From Pseudomonadota bacterium (GTDB taxonomy: Bacteria; Desulfobacterota; WTBG01; JAGOGO01): 6,019 nucleotides of DNA. The notes beneath the pieces are model-generated. The model saw only the letters and a list, made by a program, of their open reading frames with translations, was not told the origin of the DNA and did not search any database. The stretch is taken from NCBI GenBank assembly GCA_021160085.1, contig JAGHDE010000255.1:1-6019 (forward strand). The letters run 5' to 3'. Below are positions 1 through 5,844 of this stretch, one piece after another; within the stretch, counting starts at the first letter, position 1; every line of letters begins with the position of its first letter. Both the position numbers and the translations under genes were made by a program.

Positions 1-1
1 C

Positions 2-148
2 CCTGCATTTGTTAACAACAAAAGACACGAATCCTTCATTCTTTTGTATCGTGAGGATGCTGAACGGTCTGTAATTGCCATCTGGATAAGGGAAACTAAC
101 AATATCCCAAGAGATCTGGTAATGTTACTGGAAAGGATTGCGTGGTAG
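2..148 (+). CDS. 3' end of an unrecognised gene (partial)
   Basis: A frame starting at base 2 is open for 48 codons and stops at TAG 146-148; the beginning lies outside the window. The residues read like real protein: a charged and aliphatic mixture ending in NNIPRDLVMLLERIAW, with a plausible helix at the C-terminus. I do not recognise the family and assign no function. An open stretch of this length is not rare by chance (roughly one in ten), so the case rests on amino-acid composition and on its position before a region with terminator-like hairpins. It runs in the same direction as the porin but is 352 bases away, so it is probably a separate transcription unit. Confidence 0.4.
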   Translation, partial: PAFVNNKRHESFILLYREDAERSVIAIWIRETNNIPRDLVMLLERIAW

Positions 149-236
149 TTCAGGGTGAGCAGAGGAAATGTGAGGGAAGTACAAGTTAGATTACCCAGGG
201 AGTTGCAGCGTTTGCCCTGTTCAGTAACTTGAAAAG

Positions 237-280
237 CGGTGGAAACAGTTATGCTGGTGTCAGTGCTGTGAATTCTACCG
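237..280 (+). other. Potential stem-loop
   Basis: CGGTGGAA (237-244) can pair with TTCTACCG (273-280) over 8 positions with one G-U wobble. Inside it, ACAG (245-248) pairs with CTGT (266-269) after a 3-base bulge, and CTG (254-256) with CAG (261-263) closes a GTGT loop. The arm is consistent with a folded RNA if this stretch is transcribed. It matches no family I recognise and may be chance. Confidence 0.3.
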
Positions 281-290
281 AGTAATTGGA

Positions 291-296
291 TATAAT
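291..296 (+). promoter_or_regulatory. Candidate -10 box TATAAT
   Basis: A perfect TATAAT lies 204 bases before the porin start. No good TTGACA-like box is present at the right distance: the hexamer 17 bases upstream is GTGAAT. If it is used, transcription would begin near 303, just before two hairpins (306-325 and 329-358) that would sit in the untranslated leader. Without a -35 box the call stays tentative. Confidence 0.3.
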
Positions 297-305
297 AGTC
301 TCCAT

Positions 306-325
306 GGCCTTAGGGCCTCTTTTTT
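306..325 (+). terminator. Weak candidate Rho-independent terminator
   Basis: GGCC (306-309) and GGCC (314-317) can form a 4-bp GC stem with a TTAG loop, followed by TC and a run of six T (320-325). The stem is shorter than a typical intrinsic terminator, so termination would be inefficient at best. It could end the transcript of the left-hand gene, or act as an attenuator if the TATAAT at 291 is used. Confidence 0.25.
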
Positions 326-328
326 CAC

Positions 329-358
329 AATGGCAGAGCCAGAGATGGCTCTGCCATT
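329..358. repeat. Perfect 12-bp inverted repeat (hairpin)
   Basis: AATGGCAGAGCC (329-340) and its exact reverse complement GGCTCTGCCATT (347-358) flank a 6-base AGAGAT loop. The stem is GC-rich in the middle and has no mismatch. No strong T-run follows on either strand (ATTCAT on the + strand; GTGAAAAAAG on the - strand), so it is not a textbook terminator. Options are a factor-assisted transcription end, an mRNA-stabilising or attenuating leader hairpin, a dispersed palindromic repeat, or a regulator's operator. Confidence 0.7.
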
Positions 359-457
359 ATTCATGCCGATTGCGAAGCAAAGCAAGCTTTTCATATGCTT
401 CCTTCCTGATCCACTGTCAGCGAATTTTTGCAGAATAATAGAAAGGAAGTGGTTTAG

Positions 458-517
458 ATGAAGGTAAATGGAAAAAACAAGATGAAAGGAAAAACCAACC
501 ATGAAAACATTTTTTAA
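458..517 (+). CDS. Possible 19-residue upstream reading frame overlapping the porin start
   Basis: ATG 458 follows AAGGAAG (443-449) by 8 bases and encodes MKVNGKNKMKGKTNHENIF, ending at TAA 515-517, 17 bases inside the porin gene in another frame. A second in-frame ATG is at 482. The peptide is basic and hydrophilic, with no recognised motif. If translated, it could couple ribosome traffic to porin initiation. Such short frames are common by chance, so this is only a candidate. Confidence 0.15.
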   Translation: MKVNGKNKMKGKTNHENIF

Positions 518-1871
518 GACGTTAGCACTTTTGAGTGTAATTTTACCCTTCTTGGGATTTCTTGACTCGGGCATTGTCCGGGCAGAGGAGGAAAAGCTTA
601 CATTTGGGATGAATATCAGATTTCGCTATGAATTTCAGGATAATTTCAACCAGAAGTACTATGGAGACAACCCTAAACGAGGCTCATCTGATGACGGCTT
701 TCTTTTAGGACGTTTCAGGGCCGGTTTTGACTACAGGCCCTCTCAAAATATCCACCTTGCCCTCTGGATGCAGGATTCCGAAGTCTGGGATATTGCCCTT
801 CCTGATAGCGCTTTTTACAAGGGAACATTCGGCATGGAGCATAATCCCAACAAGGATCGCTGGGAGCTATGGGATGCCTATCTGGAGATTAAGGAACTTT
901 TTGATTTGCCTCTTACTTTTAAGGGTGGAAGACAGAGGATATATTATGGAAATAAAAGGATTTTTGGCCCCGGACAGTGGGGAAATACAGGAAGATGGAT
1001 CTGGGATGCCGCAAAATTTTCTTATAAGTTTAAGGGGGGTTTTGTGGATGCCTATTACGGAAGAACTTTGCTCCATGAGCCGGGTGAATTCAGTCTCAAC
1101 CATCGTCACGGGTTTGAGAGTGCGGGATTCTACAGCCATTTCGAGCTTCCAGGGAGTCTTTTTAACATTGTTATAGAGCCATTTTTTATGACCAAGGATG
1201 ATGACCACAACCGCTATAAGGGTGAAGACCAAAGAATGGGAAATCTCGATTCTTATTATTTGGGTCTGAGGAGCTGCAGAAAGGACATTAAAGGATTTGA
1301 TTATGATCTTACCTATATAAGCCAGCGGGGGGATTTTGCTCATGATGATATCGAAGCTTATGGTTACCACCTGCTTTTAGCTTATAACTTTAAAAAAATA
1401 AGCATAAAACCCAGGGTAAGCATTGAATACAGCTTCGGATCAGGAGATTCTAATCCCACTGATGGCGACCATGAGACCTTTGACGGCGCATTCGGAGCAA
1501 GGGATAAGATGTACGGCCGGATGAATCTCTTTCACTGGAAGAATATAAAGGATGCTCAGATCAACCTGGAGATTAAACCTGAGAAATGGTTTTATCTTAA
1601 GGTTGAATTCCACAAGTTCTGGCTGGCAGAGAGGGAGGATGCCTGGTACCTGAATGCCAGGGAATATCGGGATAAAAGTGGAAGATCCGGAGATAAAGTG
1701 GGAAAGGAGCTTGACATACTGGCAATGTTTAATCTCCCCAAGAAAAACCAGATCCAGCTTGGCTTTGGCCACTTCTGGCCGGATGAATTTGCTAAAAAGA
1801 AGGCTTCCCATAAGCAGGCCAACTGGATATTTTTTCAGTGGATGTATAAATTTTCCTGGGGAGTCCTTTAA
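501..1871 (+). CDS. Outer-membrane porin, alginate-export (AlgE-like) family
   Basis: A predicted outer-membrane beta-barrel of 456 residues. A signal peptide is clear: basic MKTFFK, hydrophobic residues 7-21, and likely cleavage after VRA (28). The mature part alternates aromatic and polar residues as barrel strands do. Motifs I associate with the alginate-export family are GRQRIYYGNKRIFGPGQWGN at 143-162, the GSGDSNPTDGD loop (313-323) leading to YGRMNLFHW (338-346), and GKELDILAMFNLP (401-413) before GFGHFWPDEF (421-430). The end (NWIFFQWMYKFSWGVL) resembles a terminal strand, although the last residues are GVL rather than a terminal aromatic. ATG 501 is preceded by AAGGA (486-490), and an ATG upstream in the same frame at 468 hits a stop. 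Despite the family name, I see no alginate biosynthesis genes. Its place 89 bases ahead of an oxyanion-binding protein suggests, by inference only, a channel for tungstate or molybdate. Family call fairly sure; substrate unknown. Confidence 0.85.
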   Translation: MKTFFKTLALLSVILPFLGFLDSGIVRAEEEKLTFGMNIRFRYEFQDNFNQKYYGDNPKRGSSDDGFLLGRFRAGFDYRPSQNIHLALWMQDSEVWDIALPDSAFYKGTFGMEHNPNKDRWELWDAYLEIKELFDLPLTFKGGRQRIYYGNKRIFGPGQWGNTGRWIWDAAKFSYKFKGGFVDAYYGRTLLHEPGEFSLNHRHGFESAGFYSHFELPGSLFNIVIEPFFMTKDDDHNRYKGEDQRMGNLDSYYLGLRSCRKDIKGFDYDLTYISQRGDFAHDDIEAYGYHLLLAYNFKKISIKPRVSIEYSFGSGDSNPTDGDHETFDGAFGARDKMYGRMNLFHWKNIKDAQINLEIKPEKWFYLKVEFHKFWLAEREDAWYLNAREYRDKSGRSGDKVGKELDILAMFNLPKKNQIQLGFGHFWPDEFAKKKASHKQANWIFFQWMYKFSWGVL

Positions 1872-1877
1872 GGAGGT

Positions 1878-1904
1878 TTGATGTTTGCCAGATTTTCTTA
1901 TAAT
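1878..1904 (+). promoter_or_regulatory. Weak candidate promoter before the binding-protein gene
   Basis: TATAAT occurs at 1899-1904 in the porin/binding-protein gap, with TTGATG (1878-1883) upstream at a short 15-base spacing. Transcription would start near 1911 and give a ~50-base leader. It could allow the transporter genes to be expressed apart from the porin. The same bases code for the candidate 15-residue peptide, so one of the two readings may be chance. Confidence 0.22.
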
Positions 1905-1928
1905 GTCTTCTGGCGTACGGTGTGGTAA
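1881..1928 (+). CDS. Possible 15-residue leader peptide between porin and binding protein
   Basis: A perfect AAGGAGGT (1870-1877), overlapping the porin stop codon, sits 4 bases (after AGGAGG) before ATG 1881. The frame encodes MFARFSYNVFWRTVW and stops at TAA 1926-1928, 32 bases before the next gene's ATG. The peptide is strikingly aromatic (three F, one Y, two W). I recognise no family. The strong ribosome site has no other obvious start to serve, which is the main argument that it is real. It could be a leader peptide that couples translation, a tiny membrane peptide, or a remnant. Confidence 0.3.
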   Translation: MFARFSYNVFWRTVW

Positions 1929-1947
1929 GAAAGCAACTTAATTAAAG

Positions 1948-1954
1948 AAGGAGG
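1948..1954 (+). promoter_or_regulatory. Perfect Shine-Dalgarno of the binding-protein gene
   Basis: AAGGAGG lies 6 bases before ATG 1961. The overlapping ATG at 1957 is too close to be served well, so this site fixes the start at 1961. It predicts strong translation of the fused binding protein, fitting the excess of periplasmic receptor over permease usual in binding-protein transporters. Confidence 0.75.
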
Positions 1955-1960
1955 ATATGA

Positions 1961-3712
1961 ATGAGAAGAAGCAGATGGTTTCCAATAATCTTACCGATTT
2001 TGGCTTTCTTTATAGCGAATCTGCTGATTTATCCTCAGGCGGGATGGGCAGAGCAGAAATTGTTCCTTTCTACCGGCAGTCCCTATGAGTTAGGCTTAAT
2101 AGATGCCTTGGTCAGTCCGTTTGAGACAAAGTATAACTGTAAGGTTGATGTAGTGAAGGCAGGAAGCGGCAAGGCCATAAAGTTACTGAGGTTGGGCAAG
2201 GTAGATGTTATCATGGTTCATGCCAAAAAGGCAGAAGAAAAACTAATTAATGATGGTTACGGAACAAACCGAAGATCAGTAGCCCATAACGACTTCATCA
2301 TAGCTGGTCCAAGACAAGACCCGGCGGACATAAGGGGATCAAAAAACGTGGCTGAGGCATACCGGAAGATCGCCCGGTCAAAGTCACTATTTTTCTCCCG
2401 GGGGGATAACTCCGGTACCCACAAAAAGGAGATGTCTATCTGGAAAAAGTGCGCAATCGTACCAAAGGGAAATTGGCATAGAACAACCGGGAAGTTTATG
2501 GGAGCCACCTTGAAGGAGGCTGGCAAGACCCAGGGCTACTTTATGTCCGACCGGAGCACCTATATCTATTTGAGCAAAGAGGTCAACTTAGATATCCTGT
2601 TTGAAGGTGATCCCTCCCTGGTTAACCATTACAATGCAATTGCGGTTAACCCGGCTAAATATCCGGAAAGGAATTATGAGCTGGCCATTAATTTCATCGG
2701 TTTTATCACCTCGCCAGCCGGACAAAAAATCATCCGGGATTATGGAAAGAAAGAATTTGGCCTGCCCCTCTATTTTGCTGATGCCATTCCCTCTGTTCGA
2801 GTAGCTGGGAACCCAACCGGAAAGGTCATCATCTTTCATGCCGGGAGCTTGACCATTCCCTTTGTTAGGATGGAAAAGGAGTTTGAGGCCCGATACCTCA
2901 AGGTGGATATTCAGCGCGAGCCGGCGGGAAGCCAGAAGTGCGCCCGGAAGATTTCGGACCTGAAGAAACCGTGTGATATCATGGCCTCCGCGGATTACAA
3001 GGTTATCGATAAGCTCCTCATTCCTGATTGCGCTAATTGGAATATACGTTTTGCCACCAACCAGCTTGTTCTCTGCTATACTGATACAAGTAAATATGGC
3101 AGTGAACTTACTTCTGATAACTGGTACGAGATCCTTTTAAAGAAAGACGCAGTCTGGGGACATTCCGACCCTAATCTTGATCCCTGCGGCTACCGTTCCC
3201 TCATGGTGATGCAACTGGCCGAGAACCATTATAAAAAACCAGGACTCTATAACCGCTTGCTCTCTAATCGTCCCAGGGAAAATATCCGGCCCAAATCGGT
3301 TGAGCTCATTTCCCTGCTTCAGACTGGAAACATGGACTATGCCTGGGAATATTTATCTGTTGCCGTCCAGCACGGATTGAAGTATATTATTCTACCTGAC
3401 GAGGTCAATCTGGGAAATTACCAGTATGACAATCTTTATAAACAGGCGGCAGTTAAGGTTACGGGCAAAAAGCCCGGAACGCATATGGAGATAAAGGGCA
3501 AATCGGTCACCTATGGGATTACTTTGGTGAAGGATGCGCCTAACCAGGAGGCCGCCATTGCCTTCTTAGAGTATTTGCTTGATCCTCAGGGAGGACTGAA
3601 GATTCTCCAGGAGATGGGGCAACCTCCATTTGTTCCCTGCCGGGTTCCAACTGCAGAAATAAAATCGAAGCTCCCGGCTGGACTGAAAAATCTGGTTGAA
3701 ATAAAAAAATAA
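1961..3712 (+). CDS. wtpA: Tandem TupA-WtpA fusion, periplasmic tungstate/molybdate-binding protein
   Basis: A 583-residue exported protein with two complete solute-binding domains, about twice the usual length of either family. A Sec signal peptide (basic MRRSRW, hydrophobic 8-24) is probably cleaved after AGWA (30). Residues ~31-275 are TupA-like: [14 protein letters not shown] (37-50), [14 protein letters not shown] (81-94), [12 protein letters not shown] (146-157), [10 protein letters not shown] (192-201), [17 protein letters not shown] (251-267). Residues ~288-583 are WtpA-like: IFHAGSL (291-297), AGSQKCARK (322-330), [10 protein letters not shown] (341-350), NIRFATNQ (361-368), [10 protein letters not shown] (403-412), [10 protein letters not shown] (459-468), GQPPFVP (553-559). 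In archaeal WtpA an Asp and a Glu help hold the metal octahedrally; the acidic residues of the [10 protein letters not shown] motif and E463 are the likely equivalents. The linker is only ~12-15 residues, with no second signal peptide or lipobox. ATG 1961 follows a perfect AAGGAGG (1948-1954) by 6 bases. One permease and one ATPase follow. Oxyanion binding is well supported; tungstate versus molybdate preference of each half is not. Confidence 0.92.
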   Translation: MRRSRWFPIILPILAFFIANLLIYPQAGWAEQKLFLSTGSPYELGLIDALVSPFETKYNCKVDVVKAGSGKAIKLLRLGKVDVIMVHAKKAEEKLINDGYGTNRRSVAHNDFIIAGPRQDPADIRGSKNVAEAYRKIARSKSLFFSRGDNSGTHKKEMSIWKKCAIVPKGNWHRTTGKFMGATLKEAGKTQGYFMSDRSTYIYLSKEVNLDILFEGDPSLVNHYNAIAVNPAKYPERNYELAINFIGFITSPAGQKIIRDYGKKEFGLPLYFADAIPSVRVAGNPTGKVIIFHAGSLTIPFVRMEKEFEARYLKVDIQREPAGSQKCARKISDLKKPCDIMASADYKVIDKLLIPDCANWNIRFATNQLVLCYTDTSKYGSELTSDNWYEILLKKDAVWGHSDPNLDPCGYRSLMVMQLAENHYKKPGLYNRLLSNRPRENIRPKSVELISLLQTGNMDYAWEYLSVAVQHGLKYIILPDEVNLGNYQYDNLYKQAAVKVTGKKPGTHMEIKGKSVTYGITLVKDAPNQEAAIAFLEYLLDPQGGLKILQEMGQPPFVPCRVPTAEIKSKLPAGLKNLVEIKK

Positions 3713-3838
3713 CCCCTTCGAATCTCTTATCTTCCGGTTCGCCAAGATTGACTGACAAAAACCGTTTCAAAGACTGCTTAAAGAGGTTGCCGGCTAACAC
3801 ACTTTTTGGCTCAAGTAAGGTAACAGAAAGATAAAATC

Positions 3839-4621
3839 ATGAAAAGAGAGCCATTTTTCTGGGTTACTATATCCTGCGGTCTTGTCATTATGGCTTTTAT
3901 TCTTCTTCCCCTCATCGAACTGATGACGGCCCCTTCTGTTAGTATGCTTAAGGAAACGATCAAGGATAAAGACGTGGTAAGATCGATCTGGCTCAGTATT
4001 TACACGGCTGGATCGGCGGCATTGATCTCCTTTGTTTTTGGAACTCCCCTTGCCTATCTGCTGGCCCGCAGCGAGTTTCGAGGAAAACGACTGGTGGAAG
4101 GCATCATCGATCTCCCCATTGTCATTCCCCATCCGGTGGTGGGAATTGCAATCCTCAGTGTGGCCGGCAAAAATCACTGGATCGGTCAACTTTTCAGTGA
4201 ACTTGGAATACGGATAATGGGAAGTGTAACCGGGATTATCATTGTCCTCACGTTCGTGGGATTGCCATTTTATATCAATGCTGTTAGGGGCGGATTTGAA
4301 AGCATTTCCCCCCGACTGGAAAAGGTGTCGCGCAGCCTGGGCGCTTCCATGTTTACTACTTTTTTCCGAATCACCTTTCCCCTTGCCTGGCGCAGCATGC
4401 TGGTGGGTATTATTATGTGCTCCGCCCGGGCAATCAGTGAATTCGGAGCGGTGGTGATTGTCGCTTATCATCCGATGATTGCACCGGTCATGATCTATGA
4501 GCGTTTTGAAGCTTACGGGCTGAAGTATTCTCAGCCGGTAGCGGTCTGGCTGGTTTTTATTTGTCTCGTTTTGTTCCTGATCCTCCGAATGCTCACCTTG
4601 CGGAAACCAAAAGAAGCATGA
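3839..4621 (+). CDS. wtpB: Tungstate/molybdate ABC transporter permease, WtpB/ModB type
   Basis: The inner-membrane channel subunit, 260 residues, the usual size for this family. About six membrane segments can be seen, near residues 9-29, 48-74, 88-108, 127-149, 183-207 and 234-254. DLPIVIPHPVVGIAIL (91-106) is characteristic of molybdate/tungstate permeases. The cytoplasmic coupling loop that docks on the ATPase lies around 153-181, with RSLGAS (165-170) followed by F-x-I-x-x-P as in the EAA motif. ATG 3839 is the only sensible start, since a stop (TAA 3821) precedes it in frame. Its ribosome site is weak (AGAAAG 3825-3830). It follows the binding-protein gene after an unusually long 126-base gap and overlaps the ATPase start by 4 bases. 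The WtpB-like character suits the C-terminal WtpA half of the binding protein better than the TupA half. ModB is the alternative name. Confidence 0.9.
   Translation: MKREPFFWVTISCGLVIMAFILLPLIELMTAPSVSMLKETIKDKDVVRSIWLSIYTAGSAALISFVFGTPLAYLLARSEFRGKRLVEGIIDLPIVIPHPVVGIAILSVAGKNHWIGQLFSELGIRIMGSVTGIIIVLTFVGLPFYINAVRGGFESISPRLEKVSRSLGASMFTTFFRITFPLAWRSMLVGIIMCSARAISEFGAVVIVAYHPMIAPVMIYERFEAYGLKYSQPVAVWLVFICLVLFLILRMLTLRKPKEA
4618..4621 (+). promoter_or_regulatory. ATGA stop/start overlap coupling permease and ATPase
   Basis: The permease stop TGA (4619-4621) overlaps the ATPase start ATG (4618-4620). No good Shine-Dalgarno precedes this ATG, so the ATPase is probably made by terminating ribosomes re-initiating. 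That would keep the two subunits in balance for complex assembly. Confidence 0.8.
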
Positions 4622-5655
4622 TTACAGTAGAAGGCCTCAACATAAGTCTGCCCGGATTCAGGCTTCGTGATATCAACCTCTCCATAAAAGAAAACGAATT
4701 TTTTATTCTCATGGGCCCCACCGGAGCCGGCAAAACAGTTCTTCTGGAAGCCATCGCCGGACTCATTCCGGTAACGAGTGGCAAGATCATTATCGGAAAA
4801 AATGAGGTCACGAGATTATCCCCTGAGAAACGGGACGTCAGTATCGTCTATCAAGACTATGCGCTTTTCCCTCATTTGACCGTTCAAGAAAATATTACCT
4901 ATGGCCTCCACTTTCACCGGATCGAAAAACACCAGGCAGAAAAAAGGCTCAATCGCATGCTTGAAATACTGAATCTTTCCCCCCTTCAAGATCGGCTTCC
5001 CATCAACTTAAGCGGTGGTGAAAAGCAACGGGTGGCACTGGCGAGAGCCTTGATTGTCAACCCCAGGTTGCTTCTCCTTGACGAACCCCTGTCGGCGCTG
5101 GATCGCGGCTTCCGCGAAGAAGTTAGAAACGCTCTCAAGAAACTTCATCAATCTTCTAATGTTACCTTCTTAATGGTAACCCATGATTTTGCCGAGGCCC
5201 TGTCGCTGGCTGAGCGAGCCGCAATAATGGATAAGGGAAGAATAGAGCAGACCGGAAGCATTGAAGACATCTTCCAGCGGCCGGGTTCAACCTTTGTGGC
5301 TGATTTTGTTGGAATGAAGAATCTTTTTGCCGCCCAGTTCAGGGATACCCGGGCTATTATTAAAAATTTAGAAGTTGAACTGGGGAGACAACCGATCAAC
5401 AGCCATGGATATATAGCTATCAGGCCCGAGGATATTGTCATCAGCAAAGAAGCCCTCCATTCGAGTATGAGAAATTCATTTCTTGGAACTGTCATCGGGG
5501 TGTTTGACCAGGGATTCTATTATGAGGTCCACATTGAGGTGAAAAATGTAATTTTCAAATCACTGATTACCAAAAGGTCGCTTTTGGAATTAAAAATTCT
5601 CGAAGGCGCTGACATCTTTTTTTCCTTCAAATCAACCGCCATCCATAATTTTTAA
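4618..5655 (+). CDS. wtpC: Tungstate/molybdate ABC transporter ATP-binding protein, WtpC/ModC type
   Basis: The ATPase that drives import, 345 residues from ATG 4618. Its frame is open upstream to a TTG at 4561, but that start would add 19 residues buried in the permease gene and place extra sequence before the conserved MITVEGLNISL beginning, so ATG 4618 is preferred. All nucleotide-binding motifs are intact: Walker A GPTGAGKT (33-40), Q-loop VYQDYALFPH (77-86), signature LSGGEKQRVALARAL (131-145), Walker B LLLLDEP (151-157) with D-loop SALD (159-162), and switch histidine H189 in VTHD. After the ATPase core comes the linker RPGSTFVADFVG (221-232), then RPEDIVIS (269-276) and a C-terminal TOBE-like domain (~285-345) ending FFSFKSTAIHNF. 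In ModC-type proteins this region can bind oxyanion and inhibit transport; whether it does so here cannot be told. ModC is the alternative name. Confidence 0.92.
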   Translation: MITVEGLNISLPGFRLRDINLSIKENEFFILMGPTGAGKTVLLEAIAGLIPVTSGKIIIGKNEVTRLSPEKRDVSIVYQDYALFPHLTVQENITYGLHFHRIEKHQAEKRLNRMLEILNLSPLQDRLPINLSGGEKQRVALARALIVNPRLLLLDEPLSALDRGFREEVRNALKKLHQSSNVTFLMVTHDFAEALSLAERAAIMDKGRIEQTGSIEDIFQRPGSTFVADFVGMKNLFAAQFRDTRAIIKNLEVELGRQPINSHGYIAIRPEDIVISKEALHSSMRNSFLGTVIGVFDQGFYYEVHIEVKNVIFKSLITKRSLLELKILEGADIFFSFKSTAIHNF

Positions 5656-5684
5656 CCCTTCTAACTCTCTCTTTGTAAAATAAT

Positions 5685-5713
5685 TTGACTAATCATTCGA
5701 TTTCTATTATTTT
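5685..5713 (+). promoter_or_regulatory. Candidate promoter for the downstream sensor gene
   Basis: TTGACT (5685-5690) and TATTTT (5708-5713) are spaced by 17 bases in an AT-rich stretch just after the ATPase stop; TATTAT (5705-5710) is a closer -10 match but only 14 bases away. Either would start transcription around 5717-5720, leaving a leader of ~125 bases before the PAS gene. No clear terminator separates it from the transporter operon. Confidence 0.3.
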
Positions 5714-5794
5714 TTTAGAGGGGATGAGATTTTGTTTATAACGTCAACAGCGTATTTTGAGCAAGTCGTACCAGGGATTTCGTGCTTCGAATTT

Positions 5795-5807
5795 CCGGAT
5801 TGTCCGG
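5795..5807. repeat. Short inverted repeat in the sensor gene leader
   Basis: CCGGA (5795-5799) and TCCGG (5803-5807) form a 5-bp GC-rich stem with a TTG loop, 37 bases before the next ATG. No T-run follows, so it is not an obvious terminator. It may be a minor leader hairpin or chance. Confidence 0.25.
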
Positions 5808-5844
5808 TTTAGGTTCAAAAATTGTTGTTTAGCGGAGGAAGAAG

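Larger units (their letters stand above)
149..500. other. Gene-free interval with several potential hairpins
   Basis: No convincing gene is seen on either strand in these 352 bases. The interval holds, in order: a small hairpin (CAGGG 196-200 with CCCTG 215-219); a longer imperfect stem-loop (237-280); a consensus TATAAT (291-296); a short GC hairpin followed by six T (306-325); a perfect 12-bp inverted repeat (329-358); and a possible short upstream reading frame running into the porin gene (458-517). It probably combines the end of the left-hand gene's transcript with the promoter and leader of the porin operon. I could not match it to a known riboswitch class, including the molybdenum-cofactor type that the context would suggest. 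Confidence 0.6.

Noticed and set aside
190..285. Open stretch without a start codon that reads with many small residues (G, A, S, N) and ends at TAA 283-285
   Set aside because: Only 31 codons between stops, with no start codon or ribosome site. It could be a gene remnant, but length and composition are within chance.
149..500. Known riboswitch (molybdenum cofactor, cobalamin, TPP, c-di-GMP)
   Set aside because: Short fragments resemble pieces of conserved cores by eye, but no class could be followed through its required motifs in order.
275..574. Minus-strand open frame (99 codons) over the porin upstream region
   Set aside because: It runs antisense through the porin signal peptide and the perfect inverted repeat, with no recognisable protein features.
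727..1176. Plus-strand open frame (149 codons) in another frame inside the porin gene
   Set aside because: No ribosome site or domain, and it overlaps conserved porin motifs; a shadow frame.
867..1370. Minus-strand open frame (167 codons) opposite the porin gene
   Set aside because: The plus-strand porin has a signal peptide and family motifs throughout this stretch; the antisense product shows no recognisable domain.
3700..3834. Open stretch across the receptor/permease gap ending 4 bases before the permease ATG
   Set aside because: About 44 codons with only a TTG as a possible start and no ribosome site; open frames this long arise easily by chance.
3794..4471. Long minus-strand open frame (225 codons) opposite the permease gene
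   Set aside because: The product is very rich in His, Ser, Asn, Lys and Gly with no fold-like pattern, as expected from the antisense of a hydrophobic membrane protein. It is fully explained by the permease on the + strand.
4561..4617. 19-codon N-terminal extension of the ATPase from a TTG start
   Set aside because: It lies wholly inside the permease gene, has no ribosome site, and the conserved family start plus the ATGA overlap point to ATG 4618.
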